Positions 1 to 6,382 of a stretch of DNA of 22,177 bases are shown piece by piece. The DNA is from QQUD01 sp039029915. Its GTDB lineage: Bacteria > Chloroflexota > Anaerolineae > Promineifilales > Promineifilaceae. The notes beneath the pieces are model-generated. The model made no database searches. It saw nothing but the letters and a program-made list of their open reading frames with translations, and had not been told where the DNA came from. The first letter of the stretch is position 1. Each line of letters opens with the position of its first letter. Position numbers and translations under genes: made by a program. The stretch lies in assembly GCA_039029915.1 (NCBI GenBank), contig JBCCFD010000083.1:1-22177 (forward strand), read 5' to 3'.

Positions 1-34
1 GCGCCCTTTGGGCTTTTTGAAGCCCAGAGGGCGC
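1..34 (+). terminator. strong hairpin, possible terminator of a gene left of the window
   Basis: Positions 1-15 pair with 20-34 (GCGCCCT... / ...AGGGCGC), giving a 15-bp stem with one T-G wobble and a 4-nt loop. The wobble pairs in RNA of the + strand but would be an A-C mismatch in RNA of the - strand, so the structure suits a + strand transcript. The following sequence (ATTTACCTTTT) is only a weak T tract. It is probably the end of a gene lying to the left, but the window edge prevents confirmation, and it could instead be a repetitive extragenic palindrome. Confidence 0.45.
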
Positions 35-337
35 ATTTACCTTTTGCGGGGTGATTTATCACCGCGCTATTCAAAAGTTATATGTGGCTAGAATTGTGAA
101 AAGTGAAAGGTACAAAGCCTGATTTACTTTTCACTTTTCGCTTTAATCGTCTGTCAATCCGAGCATCTGATGAATGACCGTATAAAACATCCCTCCCTCT
201 GTAGCCATGAATACCTTCATCTAGTGAAAATCCAATATAATTTTTAAATATATTTTTATGATTTGGTTGGTGTCTGCACTGTGCCAGTTTGCACAGTCTG
301 AAAACTTGCGATTGCTTGCGCAACACAAAAATCTATT
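35..337. other. non-coding stretch upstream of the 338-2538 operon
   Basis: No convincing gene is present. Besides the 96-141 hairpin the stretch is AT-rich (especially 230-262) and presumably holds the promoter of the + strand operon at 338. I could not place -35/-10 boxes with acceptable spacing, and there is no clear Shine-Dalgarno sequence before the first ATG. Confidence 0.5.
96..141. repeat. long AT-rich inverted repeat (hairpin)
   Basis: The arm at 96-112 (GTGAAAAGTGAAAGG...) pairs with 125-141 (...CTTTTCACTTTTCGC) in a 17-bp stem with two G-T wobbles and a 12-nt loop. It is in non-coding DNA between the first hairpin and the gene at 338. A second terminator, a small mobile palindrome or an attenuator-like leader are all possible; nothing here decides between them. 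The short open frame crossing it on the - strand has no family resemblance. Confidence 0.55.
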
Positions 338-754
338 ATGATGCGACTTCCTCAAAGAGTTCCTTATTTACAAACAATTACCATCCTTTGGGGCCTCTAT
401 GCGCTTGTTTGGATTCCTTTTGAAGGTCATTTAGTTTTTGTTGTTTCAATGGCGGTTAGCTCAACGGCCGTATTGTGCCTCCACCTGCTCCAGCGGCCGA
501 GCAACCTTGTTTTTCACAAGCTGTGGCAGTGGCTCACATTTGCAACGATGGCGGGGATTGTTGTTGGATTAACGGCCGTTGGGTTAACATTAATGTTCAT
601 GGCACTTAAAACAGGTCTACACAACCACGGTCCCGAATTCACGCTCGAAGAGATTCAGTGGGTTATTCAGCAACTTCCAAATTGGAGCATCATCGGTGCC
701 TTTATGGGAGCAGGCTTAGGGCTTATTTCTGCGGGTATGAGGAGCTCATCATGA
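338..754 (+). CDS. small integral membrane protein, function unknown
   Basis: A 138-residue protein with about four hydrophobic helices: roughly residues 12-29, 31-51, 66-90 and 117-135. A short polar loop (HNHGPEFTLEEIQ, about 94-106) lies before the last helix. I do not recognise the family. Two ATG codons lie in tandem at 338 and 341 and neither has a good ribosome site, so the start is uncertain by one residue. The stop overlaps the start of the next gene in an ATGA, so it is translationally linked to the crotonase-family gene and is the first gene of a three-gene operon. Two ACGGCCGT palindromes (464 and 572) fall in it, both read as Thr-Ala-Val. A role supporting an acyl-CoA or lipid pathway would be a guess from neighbours only. 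Confidence 0.75.
   Translation: MMRLPQRVPYLQTITILWGLYALVWIPFEGHLVFVVSMAVSSTAVLCLHLLQRPSNLVFHKLWQWLTFATMAGIVVGLTAVGLTLMFMALKTGLHNHGPEFTLEEIQWVIQQLPNWSIIGAFMGAGLGLISAGMRSSS
740..744 (+). promoter_or_regulatory. ribosome binding site deciding the crotonase start
   Basis: AGGAG lies 6 nt before ATG 751 and is embedded in the end of the preceding gene. It supports 751 rather than the upstream in-frame ATG at 658, which would add 31 residues with no crotonase similarity. Confidence 0.8.
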
Positions 755-1515
755 CTGTTCAAGTCAAGAAAAAAGAAGATATCACCATCATTACCCTCGA
801 TCGGCCTGACGTTCGCAATGCCGTTGATAAACCCACAGCGGAGGCCCTCGCAAACGCCTTCCGCGCGTTCGATGCTGATGAGTCGGCCTCAGTGGGCGTT
901 TTTGAGGGTGCCAATAGCACCTTTTGTGCTGGGGCGGACCTCAAAGCGTTTGCCGATGAATCGCGACGCAATCATTTAGCATGGCCGGGAGATGGGCCAA
1001 TGGGTCCCTCACGTATGGTGCTGTCCAAACCGGTCATCGGCGCAATATCTGGCTATGCTGTTGCTGGTGGATTGGAGCTCGCCCTTTGGTGCGATATGCG
1101 CGTCGTGGAAGAGGATGCCATTATGGGTGTTTTCTGTCGCCGCTGGGGTGTGCCTCTAATTGATGGGGGCACGGTGCGACTGCCACGTCTGATTGGACAA
1201 AGTCGTGCGCTTGACCTTATCCTGACGGGACGGCCAGTTGCAGCCCAAGAAGCATATCAAATGGGGCTTGCTAATCGCGTTGTTCCAAAAGGGAAAAGTC
1301 AACAGGCTGCGATTGAGCTGGCTCAACAGCTAGCCAAATTTCCCCAAACCTGTTTGCGTTTAGATCGCCTTTCCGTTTATCAGCAGTGGGATTTATCCCT
1401 TGAAGATGCCTTAAAGAATGAGTTTGAACGTAGCGTAACGGCCGTTTATGCAGAAGGTATCAGCGGTGCCCAAAAATTCTCAGACGGTGCCGGGCGCCAC
1501 GGGCAGTTTGAGTGA
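751..1515 (+). CDS. crotonase/enoyl-CoA hydratase family protein
   Basis: A 254-residue soluble protein of normal length for the crotonase superfamily, which binds acyl-CoA thioesters and stabilises an enolate in an oxyanion hole. Visible signatures are the FCAGADLK loop (first oxyanion-hole half), KPVIGAISGYAVAGGLELAL (second half), and RLPRLIGQSRALDLILTGR followed by GLANRVV. The Glu of GGLE is kept, matching the first catalytic Glu of rat mitochondrial enoyl-CoA hydratase. The second (the Glu of PEI) aligns with Cys, while an Asp precedes GGT (LIDGGT). This arrangement is common in a bacterial subgroup annotated only as 'crotonase/enoyl-CoA hydratase family', so hydratase activity should not be assumed. 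Dehydratase, isomerase or hydrolase chemistry is equally possible. It overlaps the upstream gene by 4 nt and is followed at once by the YheT-like hydrolase. Confidence 0.9.
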   Translation: MTVQVKKKEDITIITLDRPDVRNAVDKPTAEALANAFRAFDADESASVGVFEGANSTFCAGADLKAFADESRRNHLAWPGDGPMGPSRMVLSKPVIGAISGYAVAGGLELALWCDMRVVEEDAIMGVFCRRWGVPLIDGGTVRLPRLIGQSRALDLILTGRPVAAQEAYQMGLANRVVPKGKSQQAAIELAQQLAKFPQTCLRLDRLSVYQQWDLSLEDALKNEFERSVTAVYAEGISGAQKFSDGAGRHGQFE

Positions 1516-1517
1516 TT

Positions 1518-1521
1518 GGAG
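1518..1521 (+). promoter_or_regulatory. ribosome binding site favouring the GTG start at 1528
   Basis: GGAG sits 6 nt before GTG 1528. The alternative in-frame TTG at 1516 directly abuts the previous stop, contains this same GGAG within its own codons, and has no ribosome site in front of it. Confidence 0.65.
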
Positions 1522-1527
1522 TTTTCA

Positions 1528-2538
1528 GTGAACAGTATTCCTCCCTTTCATCCCCCATCATTAATCAAAGGCCCCCACGCCCAAACGATGGCAGCCTTCT
1601 TCACGCGCAGGCTCAGCAGCGGGCGCGGCATTACTTTTAAGCGCACCCGTCTCGACACAGCCGACGGTGATTTTGTGGACATTGATTTTCCAATTGTTCC
1701 AGGCTATCGCTGGTTGTGGACTGAACTGGGTGAAACCAGCCCGCTGGTATTGGTGCTGCACGGCTTAGAAGGCTCAGCTCGGGGAAGTTTGTCACTAGAG
1801 ATCTATCGTCAATTGGCAAAACAGGGCATTCGGTCGGTTGGGCTCAATTTTCGGTCCTGCAGTGGCGAAATGAACCGCACTCACGTTTTGTATCATTCAG
1901 GGGCAACGGATGACGTGACCTTCCTTTTAGAATGGCTCAATGATAATTTCCCCAATGTCCCCAAAGGCTTAATTGGGTTTTCGCTCGGTGGCAACGTCAC
2001 GTTAAAGTATATGGGGGAAAACAGCCGTTTTGTCGATACGGCCGTTGCCATTTCACCCCCTTTTGATCTTGGGCTAGGCTCCTCGATCATGGAAACAACT
2101 GGGCCTTTCTACATGACTAAAATCTTACAATCACTCAAAAGCAAAGCCCGAAAGAATCGACATCTTTACGAGCAGTTTGTTGATGTTGATGCAGCTCTTT
2201 CTGCCAAAACATTCCGTGAGTTTGATGATGCGTGGCAACCCATTAACGGCTTCAAAGACGGTCAGGATTATTACGACAAAAGCAGTTCCAAAAACTTTAT
2301 TGGAAACATCACAAAACCAACCCTCATTCTTCGCTCAAAAGATGATCCCTTTTTCGACCCAACCGACATCCCCTACGACCTGCTCCAAAATCCAGCCTTG
2401 ACCACAATTCTCACAGAACATGGTGGGCACGGTGGCTTTGTGGAAAGCGTCTCTCTGCTTCAACCCCAATTCTGGGCAGAACGCGTCGGTGCCCAATTCC
2501 TCGCCAATCATTTATGCAAACAAAAAGCAGTCGCTTAG
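1528..2538 (+). CDS. YheT-family alpha/beta hydrolase
   Basis: A 336-residue serine hydrolase of the YheT/ABHD1-3-like family, cytoplasmic or peripheral, presumed to cleave lipid or acyl esters. The N-terminus (PPFHPPSLIKGPHAQT) is the family's conserved entry motif. Then come LVLVLHGLEGS with the oxyanion region, RSVGLNFRSCSGEMNR, the nucleophile elbow GFSLGGN (Ser about 152), the acid in RSKDDPFF (Asp about 272/273) and the base in EHGGHGGF (His about 301). The triad is therefore complete. A start at TTG 1516 would add four residues, but GTG 1528 has the ribosome site. It ends the 338-2538 operon. Grouping with a crotonase-family enzyme and a membrane protein fits fatty-acyl or membrane-lipid turnover, but the substrate cannot be read from sequence. 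Confidence 0.9.
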   Translation: MNSIPPFHPPSLIKGPHAQTMAAFFTRRLSSGRGITFKRTRLDTADGDFVDIDFPIVPGYRWLWTELGETSPLVLVLHGLEGSARGSLSLEIYRQLAKQGIRSVGLNFRSCSGEMNRTHVLYHSGATDDVTFLLEWLNDNFPNVPKGLIGFSLGGNVTLKYMGENSRFVDTAVAISPPFDLGLGSSIMETTGPFYMTKILQSLKSKARKNRHLYEQFVDVDAALSAKTFREFDDAWQPINGFKDGQDYYDKSSSKNFIGNITKPTLILRSKDDPFFDPTDIPYDLLQNPALTTILTEHGGHGGFVESVSLLQPQFWAERVGAQFLANHLCKQKAVA

Positions 2539-2883
2539 AATAGACCTAGGTAAGAATCCCCGGTTCCCGCACGACGCTATTTTCATACAAGAATTAACCA
2601 AAATGTGACCAAATTAATATTTCGTAGTCTAAAGATCAACTGTAATGAGAAAGAAACATTCATTGTGGTGTGACCTTTAATCGTATATCAAGGGCAAAAC
2701 TGTATCGGTACTTTAAGCAATTCTAGGTCCTCAAATTGGGGATCAAAAAGCATCTTGAAATCAAACAGCTTCGTCTAAGTTTTAGTTCTCCTGAAACTGA
2801 TTTTCATGGCCCAATTTTATAGTCAAGATATTTGTTGAAAATTACTTAAGATTGACGAGACACAGCACATTATTGGAAGAAAT
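2539..2883. other. 345-bp intergenic region before the GTPase cluster
   Basis: No supported gene. TGTGACC occurs twice (near 2604 and 2670) and ACCTAGGT at 2544-2551 is a perfect 8-bp palindrome just after the hydrolase stop. No hairpin with a T run was found. A promoter for the 2884 operon must lie here, but the candidates, such as TTGTGG (2663) with TATATC (2684), have poor spacing. GGAAGA at 2875-2880 is the probable ribosome site for ATG 2884. Confidence 0.5.
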
Positions 2884-3366
2884 ATGAGTAAATCATCAAA
2901 CACAACAATGGAAAATGGCGTGATTACAAACACCGATGCGCCTATCGAACACCATACCTCACCTGAAAACCAGCTAGCAAACCTACGCGATATTTTATTT
3001 GGCACCACGGCCAAATCTATTGAAGAACGCCTTGAACAGCTCGAAGCCACTTTACAGACACAGCAAGCCACTCAAATCGAGTGGAAGCAATCGCTTAATG
3101 CTGAGAGGCAAACGCTAGAATCTCAACTCCAGAGCCAAATTCAAACCCTCCAAGCTGAAAATGCTCAATTAAAAAATGAGTTGTCCCAAATTGAGGCCCA
3201 ATCAAGCCAAAAAGTTGAACAACTTGAGCAGGCATTGCTGGTTAAAATCGACGAACAGGCGACACTCACACAGGCCGTTGACCAAAAAATGGTCCAAAAC
3301 CAGCATCAACTAGGGAATTTGCTCATTCAACTCGGTTCACAGCTGCAGCACGGGCTCAACGAATGA
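2884..3366 (+). CDS. coiled-coil protein with an LRD[IL]LFG-type motif
   Basis: A 160-residue soluble protein with no signal peptide or membrane helix. Residues 1-28 are polar and probably disordered. Residues 29-57 hold NQLANLRDILFG followed by IEERLEQLE, which resembles the '(E)LRxLLxG...LxxL' motif at the head of a family of cyanobacterial OmpA-type envelope proteins. Residues 58-140 are a Gln/Glu-rich heptad coiled coil; 141-160 is a short amphipathic tail. GGAAGA (2875-2880) serves ATG 2884. The stop overlaps the next start (ATGA), so the two are made together. In the known proteins this motif and the following body are on one chain, so this gene looks like the detached N-terminal part of a two-gene version. 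A scaffold or oligomerisation role is inferred from composition. Confidence 0.8.
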   Translation: MSKSSNTTMENGVITNTDAPIEHHTSPENQLANLRDILFGTTAKSIEERLEQLEATLQTQQATQIEWKQSLNAERQTLESQLQSQIQTLQAENAQLKNELSQIEAQSSQKVEQLEQALLVKIDEQATLTQAVDQKMVQNQHQLGNLLIQLGSQLQHGLNE

Positions 3367-4418
3367 GTGCGTCAATTTTTGACACTGTCCCATTCTTAGC
3401 AGCCGCTCAAGCCAAAAACGGCGATGAGTTAGCCCAAATTCGCATGATTTTATTAAACGAAGAGTGGGCACGTCTTAAAAAGCTTGAGTTAGACACGGCC
3501 GAATTATCCAAGTTAGCCTCAGAAATTTCAGAAAACATTGCGTTTATGAAAAATGCGTACCAGCAATTGGGCGTAGCTCACGTTGGGCAAAAAAAGCTGT
3601 TGCAACAAAACGTTGATCAACTTGAGGTCAAAATAGCCAAGCAAAAAGCGTATTTCAACCAGCGGCTTGAGCAAGAGTTTGCCATGCTATTTGGCAAGGC
3701 GGCTCATGAACATCCCGAGAAAATTACGCAAGCCCTCGGCCCGATTTTGGGCAAGGCGATCCATTATCAAATTGAGAATGAAAAGGAATCATTGGTAAAA
3801 GCCCTCTCTCCAATCATTCTTCAATCCGTTAGGCAAGCTATTTCAGACTTCATGCGCGATTTGCAAAATCGAATTGATTCACAAATTCGAGCAGCCAGCC
3901 GCCCCGATAAAATCGTCTCTAGCTTTTGGGCCAGAATTCGGGGCATCGAGCCATCCGAAATGATTTTGCGCGACGCGCTGCCCTTTGCTGTCGATGAGCT
4001 ATTTCTAATTCAACCCAACTCTGGCTTGTTAATGGGGCATTGGTCAAAAGAGATTGATGAAGAAGATGATTCAGGCCTGATCAGCGGCATGTTAACGGCC
4101 GTTCGGGATTTTGTAAAAGATAGCTTCTTGCCCGATGGCGATTCATTCGGCCTCCAAGAAATACAGTATGGTAACCATCGAATTCTGCTGCATAACGGCG
4201 TAAAAGTTTATCTAGCCGCCGTTATCACAGGCACCCATCCTCAGAAATTTCGACGGGTTTGCCAAAATTTCATCACCAATCTCCACCTGCGTTTTGACCA
4301 GCGCTTTGAAAAAAATCAGGTCAACGATGAGCTTTTTAAAGCATTATCACACGAATTAGAAACATTGGCTTTAACTTTAGAACTTGACGACAAACACCAG
4401 ACGAAAAAAAACGCGTAG
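3363..4418 (+). CDS. LRDLLFG-family body protein lacking OmpA, longin/roadblock-like C-terminal half
   Basis: A 351-residue cytosolic protein. Residues 21-48 (DELAQIRMILLNEE...LKKLELDTAEL) look like a second, degenerate copy of the motif in the preceding protein, followed by coiled coil to about 108. Residues 117-180 (HPEKITQALGPILGKAI...SLVKALSPIILQSVRQAI) and 188-210 match, from memory, the repeated amphipathic segments and 'W+.R..G....E..L...L.. .VDE.FLI' of cyanobacterial OmpA-family proteins. Residues 208-315 contain ELFLIQPNSGLLMGHW, ISGMLTAVRDFVKDSF, a GxHRILLHNG strand pair, YLAAVITG and a final helix: the beta-strand/helix order of longin or roadblock/LC7 domains, which regulate small GTPases. 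The OmpA peptidoglycan-binding domain is absent. It lies directly before a small GTPase, so a regulator or scaffold role is plausible but inferred. Confidence 0.75.
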   Translation: MSASIFDTVPFLAAAQAKNGDELAQIRMILLNEEWARLKKLELDTAELSKLASEISENIAFMKNAYQQLGVAHVGQKKLLQQNVDQLEVKIAKQKAYFNQRLEQEFAMLFGKAAHEHPEKITQALGPILGKAIHYQIENEKESLVKALSPIILQSVRQAISDFMRDLQNRIDSQIRAASRPDKIVSSFWARIRGIEPSEMILRDALPFAVDELFLIQPNSGLLMGHWSKEIDEEDDSGLISGMLTAVRDFVKDSFLPDGDSFGLQEIQYGNHRILLHNGVKVYLAAVITGTHPQKFRRVCQNFITNLHLRFDQRFEKNQVNDELFKALSHELETLALTLELDDKHQTKKNA

Positions 4419-4445
4419 GCAGCAGAAATTCGTTTATCTTATTTG

Positions 4446-4463
4446 AACATTGACCCTAATGTT
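4446..4463. repeat. short inverted repeat before the GTPase start
   Basis: AACATT (4446-4451) and AATGTT (4458-4463) are perfect inverted arms around GACCCT. The repeat falls in the 72-nt gap between the upstream stop and ATG 4491. It could be an operator half-site pair, a weak RNA hairpin or chance; six-base arms are not strong evidence. Confidence 0.3.
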
Positions 4464-4478
4464 ATGTGTCCATCACAA

Positions 4479-4484
4479 GAGGGG
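4479..4484 (+). promoter_or_regulatory. ribosome binding site deciding the GTPase start
   Basis: GAGGGG ends 6 nt before ATG 4491. The upstream in-frame TTG 4443 and ATG 4464 have no ribosome site, and the residues they would add are outside the GTPase fold. Confidence 0.7.
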
Positions 4485-4490
4485 AAAAGT

Positions 4491-5063
4491 ATGGTCCAAC
4501 AAACAAACCAATCAGACGTCACTGAAGACGTTAGCGATTCCATTACAGAGAGCAAGCCTGAAATTCGCCAAAAAATTTGTATTCTTGGTGATTTCTCGGT
4601 GGGGAAAACAAGTCTTGTCAAAAGGTTTGTTGAAAACCGCTTTGATGACAAATACCTTTCAACAATTGGTGCAAAAATCTCTCGGAAAAAAGTGGAAACC
4701 GACCGCACCGCCTTTGATTTTTACATTTGGGATTTAGCGGGGGGCGAGGCGTTCCAACACGTCACGAAAAGCTATATTTCTGGGGCAACAGGCGCGGTTA
4801 TTGCCTGCGACCTGACTCGGGTAGAAACGATAAAGGCAATGATTGTCTACACTCAACTGTTACAAGAAATGGACCCGGATATTGAAATAATTTTTGTCGG
4901 TAATAAATCAGACCTTATCGATGAACGAGCAATTTCCGAATCGGAAATCTCTGAAATTTCCACCCTTTTTGGTATTCCTTTTTACCTCACAAGCGCAAAA
5001 ACTGGAGAAAATGTCAACTATCTATTCTCACAGATGGCGCTCAATTTAGCGGGGAAATTATGA
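4491..5063 (+). CDS. Ras/Rab-like small GTPase (prokaryotic Ras superfamily)
   Basis: A 190-residue single-domain GTPase. Residues 1-25 are an acidic, probably flexible extension. G1 is GDFSVGKTS (33-41), G2 the Thr of STIG (58), G3 WDLAGGE (80-86), G4 GNKSD (137-141) and G5 SAK (168-170), so GTP binding should be intact. Layout and length are Rab/Ras-like. The Gln that positions catalytic water in Ras (DTAGQE) is Gly85 here, so intrinsic hydrolysis is expected to be weak or to need a partner. The C-terminus (NLAGKL) has no cysteine for prenylation, so the protein is probably soluble or recruited by partners. It follows the LRDLLFG-like pair after a 72-nt gap, and its stop overlaps the start of the histidine kinase (ATGA), suggesting coupled output. 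MglA and the Rup families are known bacterial relatives; I cannot assign it to either without a tree. Confidence 0.92.
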   Translation: MVQQTNQSDVTEDVSDSITESKPEIRQKICILGDFSVGKTSLVKRFVENRFDDKYLSTIGAKISRKKVETDRTAFDFYIWDLAGGEAFQHVTKSYISGATGAVIACDLTRVETIKAMIVYTQLLQEMDPDIEIIFVGNKSDLIDERAISESEISEISTLFGIPFYLTSAKTGENVNYLFSQMALNLAGKL

Positions 5064-6223
5064 AACTGTTCAACAACAATAACGCCCGAGCCCCTATCAG
5101 TTTAAATATCGCACGGGCCATTTTAGACAGTGAAGTCTTTGCTTTTGCTATCACAGATCAATTTTTTAATATTTTAGAAATATCAGCGAACTTTAAAGCC
5201 CTTCTTGCCCCTGAGACAGACAGTGTTGTAGGCTTGCCGCTTCAAGAGGCGCTGTGGGAGTTTATGGGGACGGAGTCTGAATTAACGGCCGTTCTGCACG
5301 ACCAGCGCCCCAAGTTTCAACTCCAGCACATCAACCGCACATTGCCCGACGGGTCTACAGGTTACCTAAACTTTGAAATCACCAAACAGCGTCTCAACAA
5401 TCAACAAGCGGGTTTATTTTTACTTATTCAAGATCAAACAGAATTAGGCGTGGCACATCAACAGCTCACGCAGCAAAAAAACACCCTCTACCTGCTGCGT
5501 AACGAAATCGATAAAACCAATCAAACATTAACCCAAACGCTCAATATCAAAGAGGTATTCCTCTCAATGGCCGCCCACGATATGCGAAACCCGCTTTCAG
5601 CCATCATGGGATACGCCTCCTTACTCTTATCCGCAAATGGAGTCCAAGAACCCCAAGCTAGGGATGAGATGCTTCACTCAATTATTGAGCAATCAAAACA
5701 TCTTGATTTTCTAATCAACGACCTTGTAACGGTTGATAAATTAAATAATGGACAGCTTCATCTTCAAATCAAACCAAGCGATGTTGGTGACATCCTTACT
5801 AAGACTATCGAGGCTTTGGGAAGTAATATTCAAAAGAAAGATTTAATAGTGCGCCTTATTCTGCCACCATCCCCGCTTGTTATTCCCGTTGATCCCCAAC
5901 GCTTCTGGCAGGTCAGCTACAACTTGCTCTCTAATAGCGTAAAATACACCCCAGACGGTGGCGTGATTGAAATTAAAGCCTACACAACCGATGAACATTT
6001 GATTGTGCAAATTTCGGACAACGGGATGGGCATTAGCCAAGAAAATATCGCCCGCCTGTTTAACCTCCACTACCGAACCGCCAATGCAAAGCAAAGCAAA
6101 ATTAGCGGGGCGGGTATTGGTCTGTACATTGTCAAAACCATTGTTGAGGCTCATAAGGGGGATATCTTCGTAGAAAGTTACCTCGGGAAAGGCAGCACCT
6201 TCACAATTGAACTACCAAAGTAG
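5060..6223 (+). CDS. soluble PAS-domain sensor histidine kinase
   Basis: A 387-residue cytoplasmic kinase with no membrane segment. Residues 15-130 form a PAS domain (FAITDQFFNILEISANFKALL ... LFLLIQDQTE). Residues 131-168 are a coiled-coil linker. The HisKA dimerisation domain has its H-box at AAHDMRNPLSA with phospho-acceptor His173. The ATPase domain shows the N box NLLSNSVKYTP (288-298), DNGMGI (320-325) and GAGIGLYIV (351-358), all intact. No response regulator is encoded in the window, so it is an orphan kinase. Its ATG lies inside the GTPase stop, implying translational coupling; the PAS domain or coiled coil would be the natural place for the GTPase to act. One ACGGCCGT site (5285) encodes Thr-Ala-Val in the PAS domain. 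Confidence 0.93.
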   Translation: MKLFNNNNARAPISLNIARAILDSEVFAFAITDQFFNILEISANFKALLAPETDSVVGLPLQEALWEFMGTESELTAVLHDQRPKFQLQHINRTLPDGSTGYLNFEITKQRLNNQQAGLFLLIQDQTELGVAHQQLTQQKNTLYLLRNEIDKTNQTLTQTLNIKEVFLSMAAHDMRNPLSAIMGYASLLLSANGVQEPQARDEMLHSIIEQSKHLDFLINDLVTVDKLNNGQLHLQIKPSDVGDILTKTIEALGSNIQKKDLIVRLILPPSPLVIPVDPQRFWQVSYNLLSNSVKYTPDGGVIEIKAYTTDEHLIVQISDNGMGISQENIARLFNLHYRTANAKQSKISGAGIGLYIVKTIVEAHKGDIFVESYLGKGSTFTIELPK

Positions 6224-6382
6224 GACTATTTGACTATGTCTATGGGAAAAGATTGTTATATTCACTGTTAAGACAACATTCTATACTGCATTGTGTTGAT
6301 GTGATTTTTTGAAAATCGCTGACGACAACGAGAGCCAAGCAAGCAGTACAACTCACAAAGTTGGGTATAGGAGCCAAGCCAC

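Noticed and set aside
78..326. 82-residue open frame on the - strand left of the first operon
   Set aside because: It crosses the 96-141 hairpin, has no ribosome site I could see and no recognisable composition or motif.
6253..6287. TTGTTA with TATACT as a promoter for the degenerate kinase gene
   Set aside because: The boxes are 23 bp apart, too far for a standard promoter; no better pair was found in 6224-6382.
6303..6317. GATTTT/AAAATC hairpin as a terminator of the PAS kinase
   Set aside because: It has a six-base all-but-AT stem with no following T run; too weak to call.
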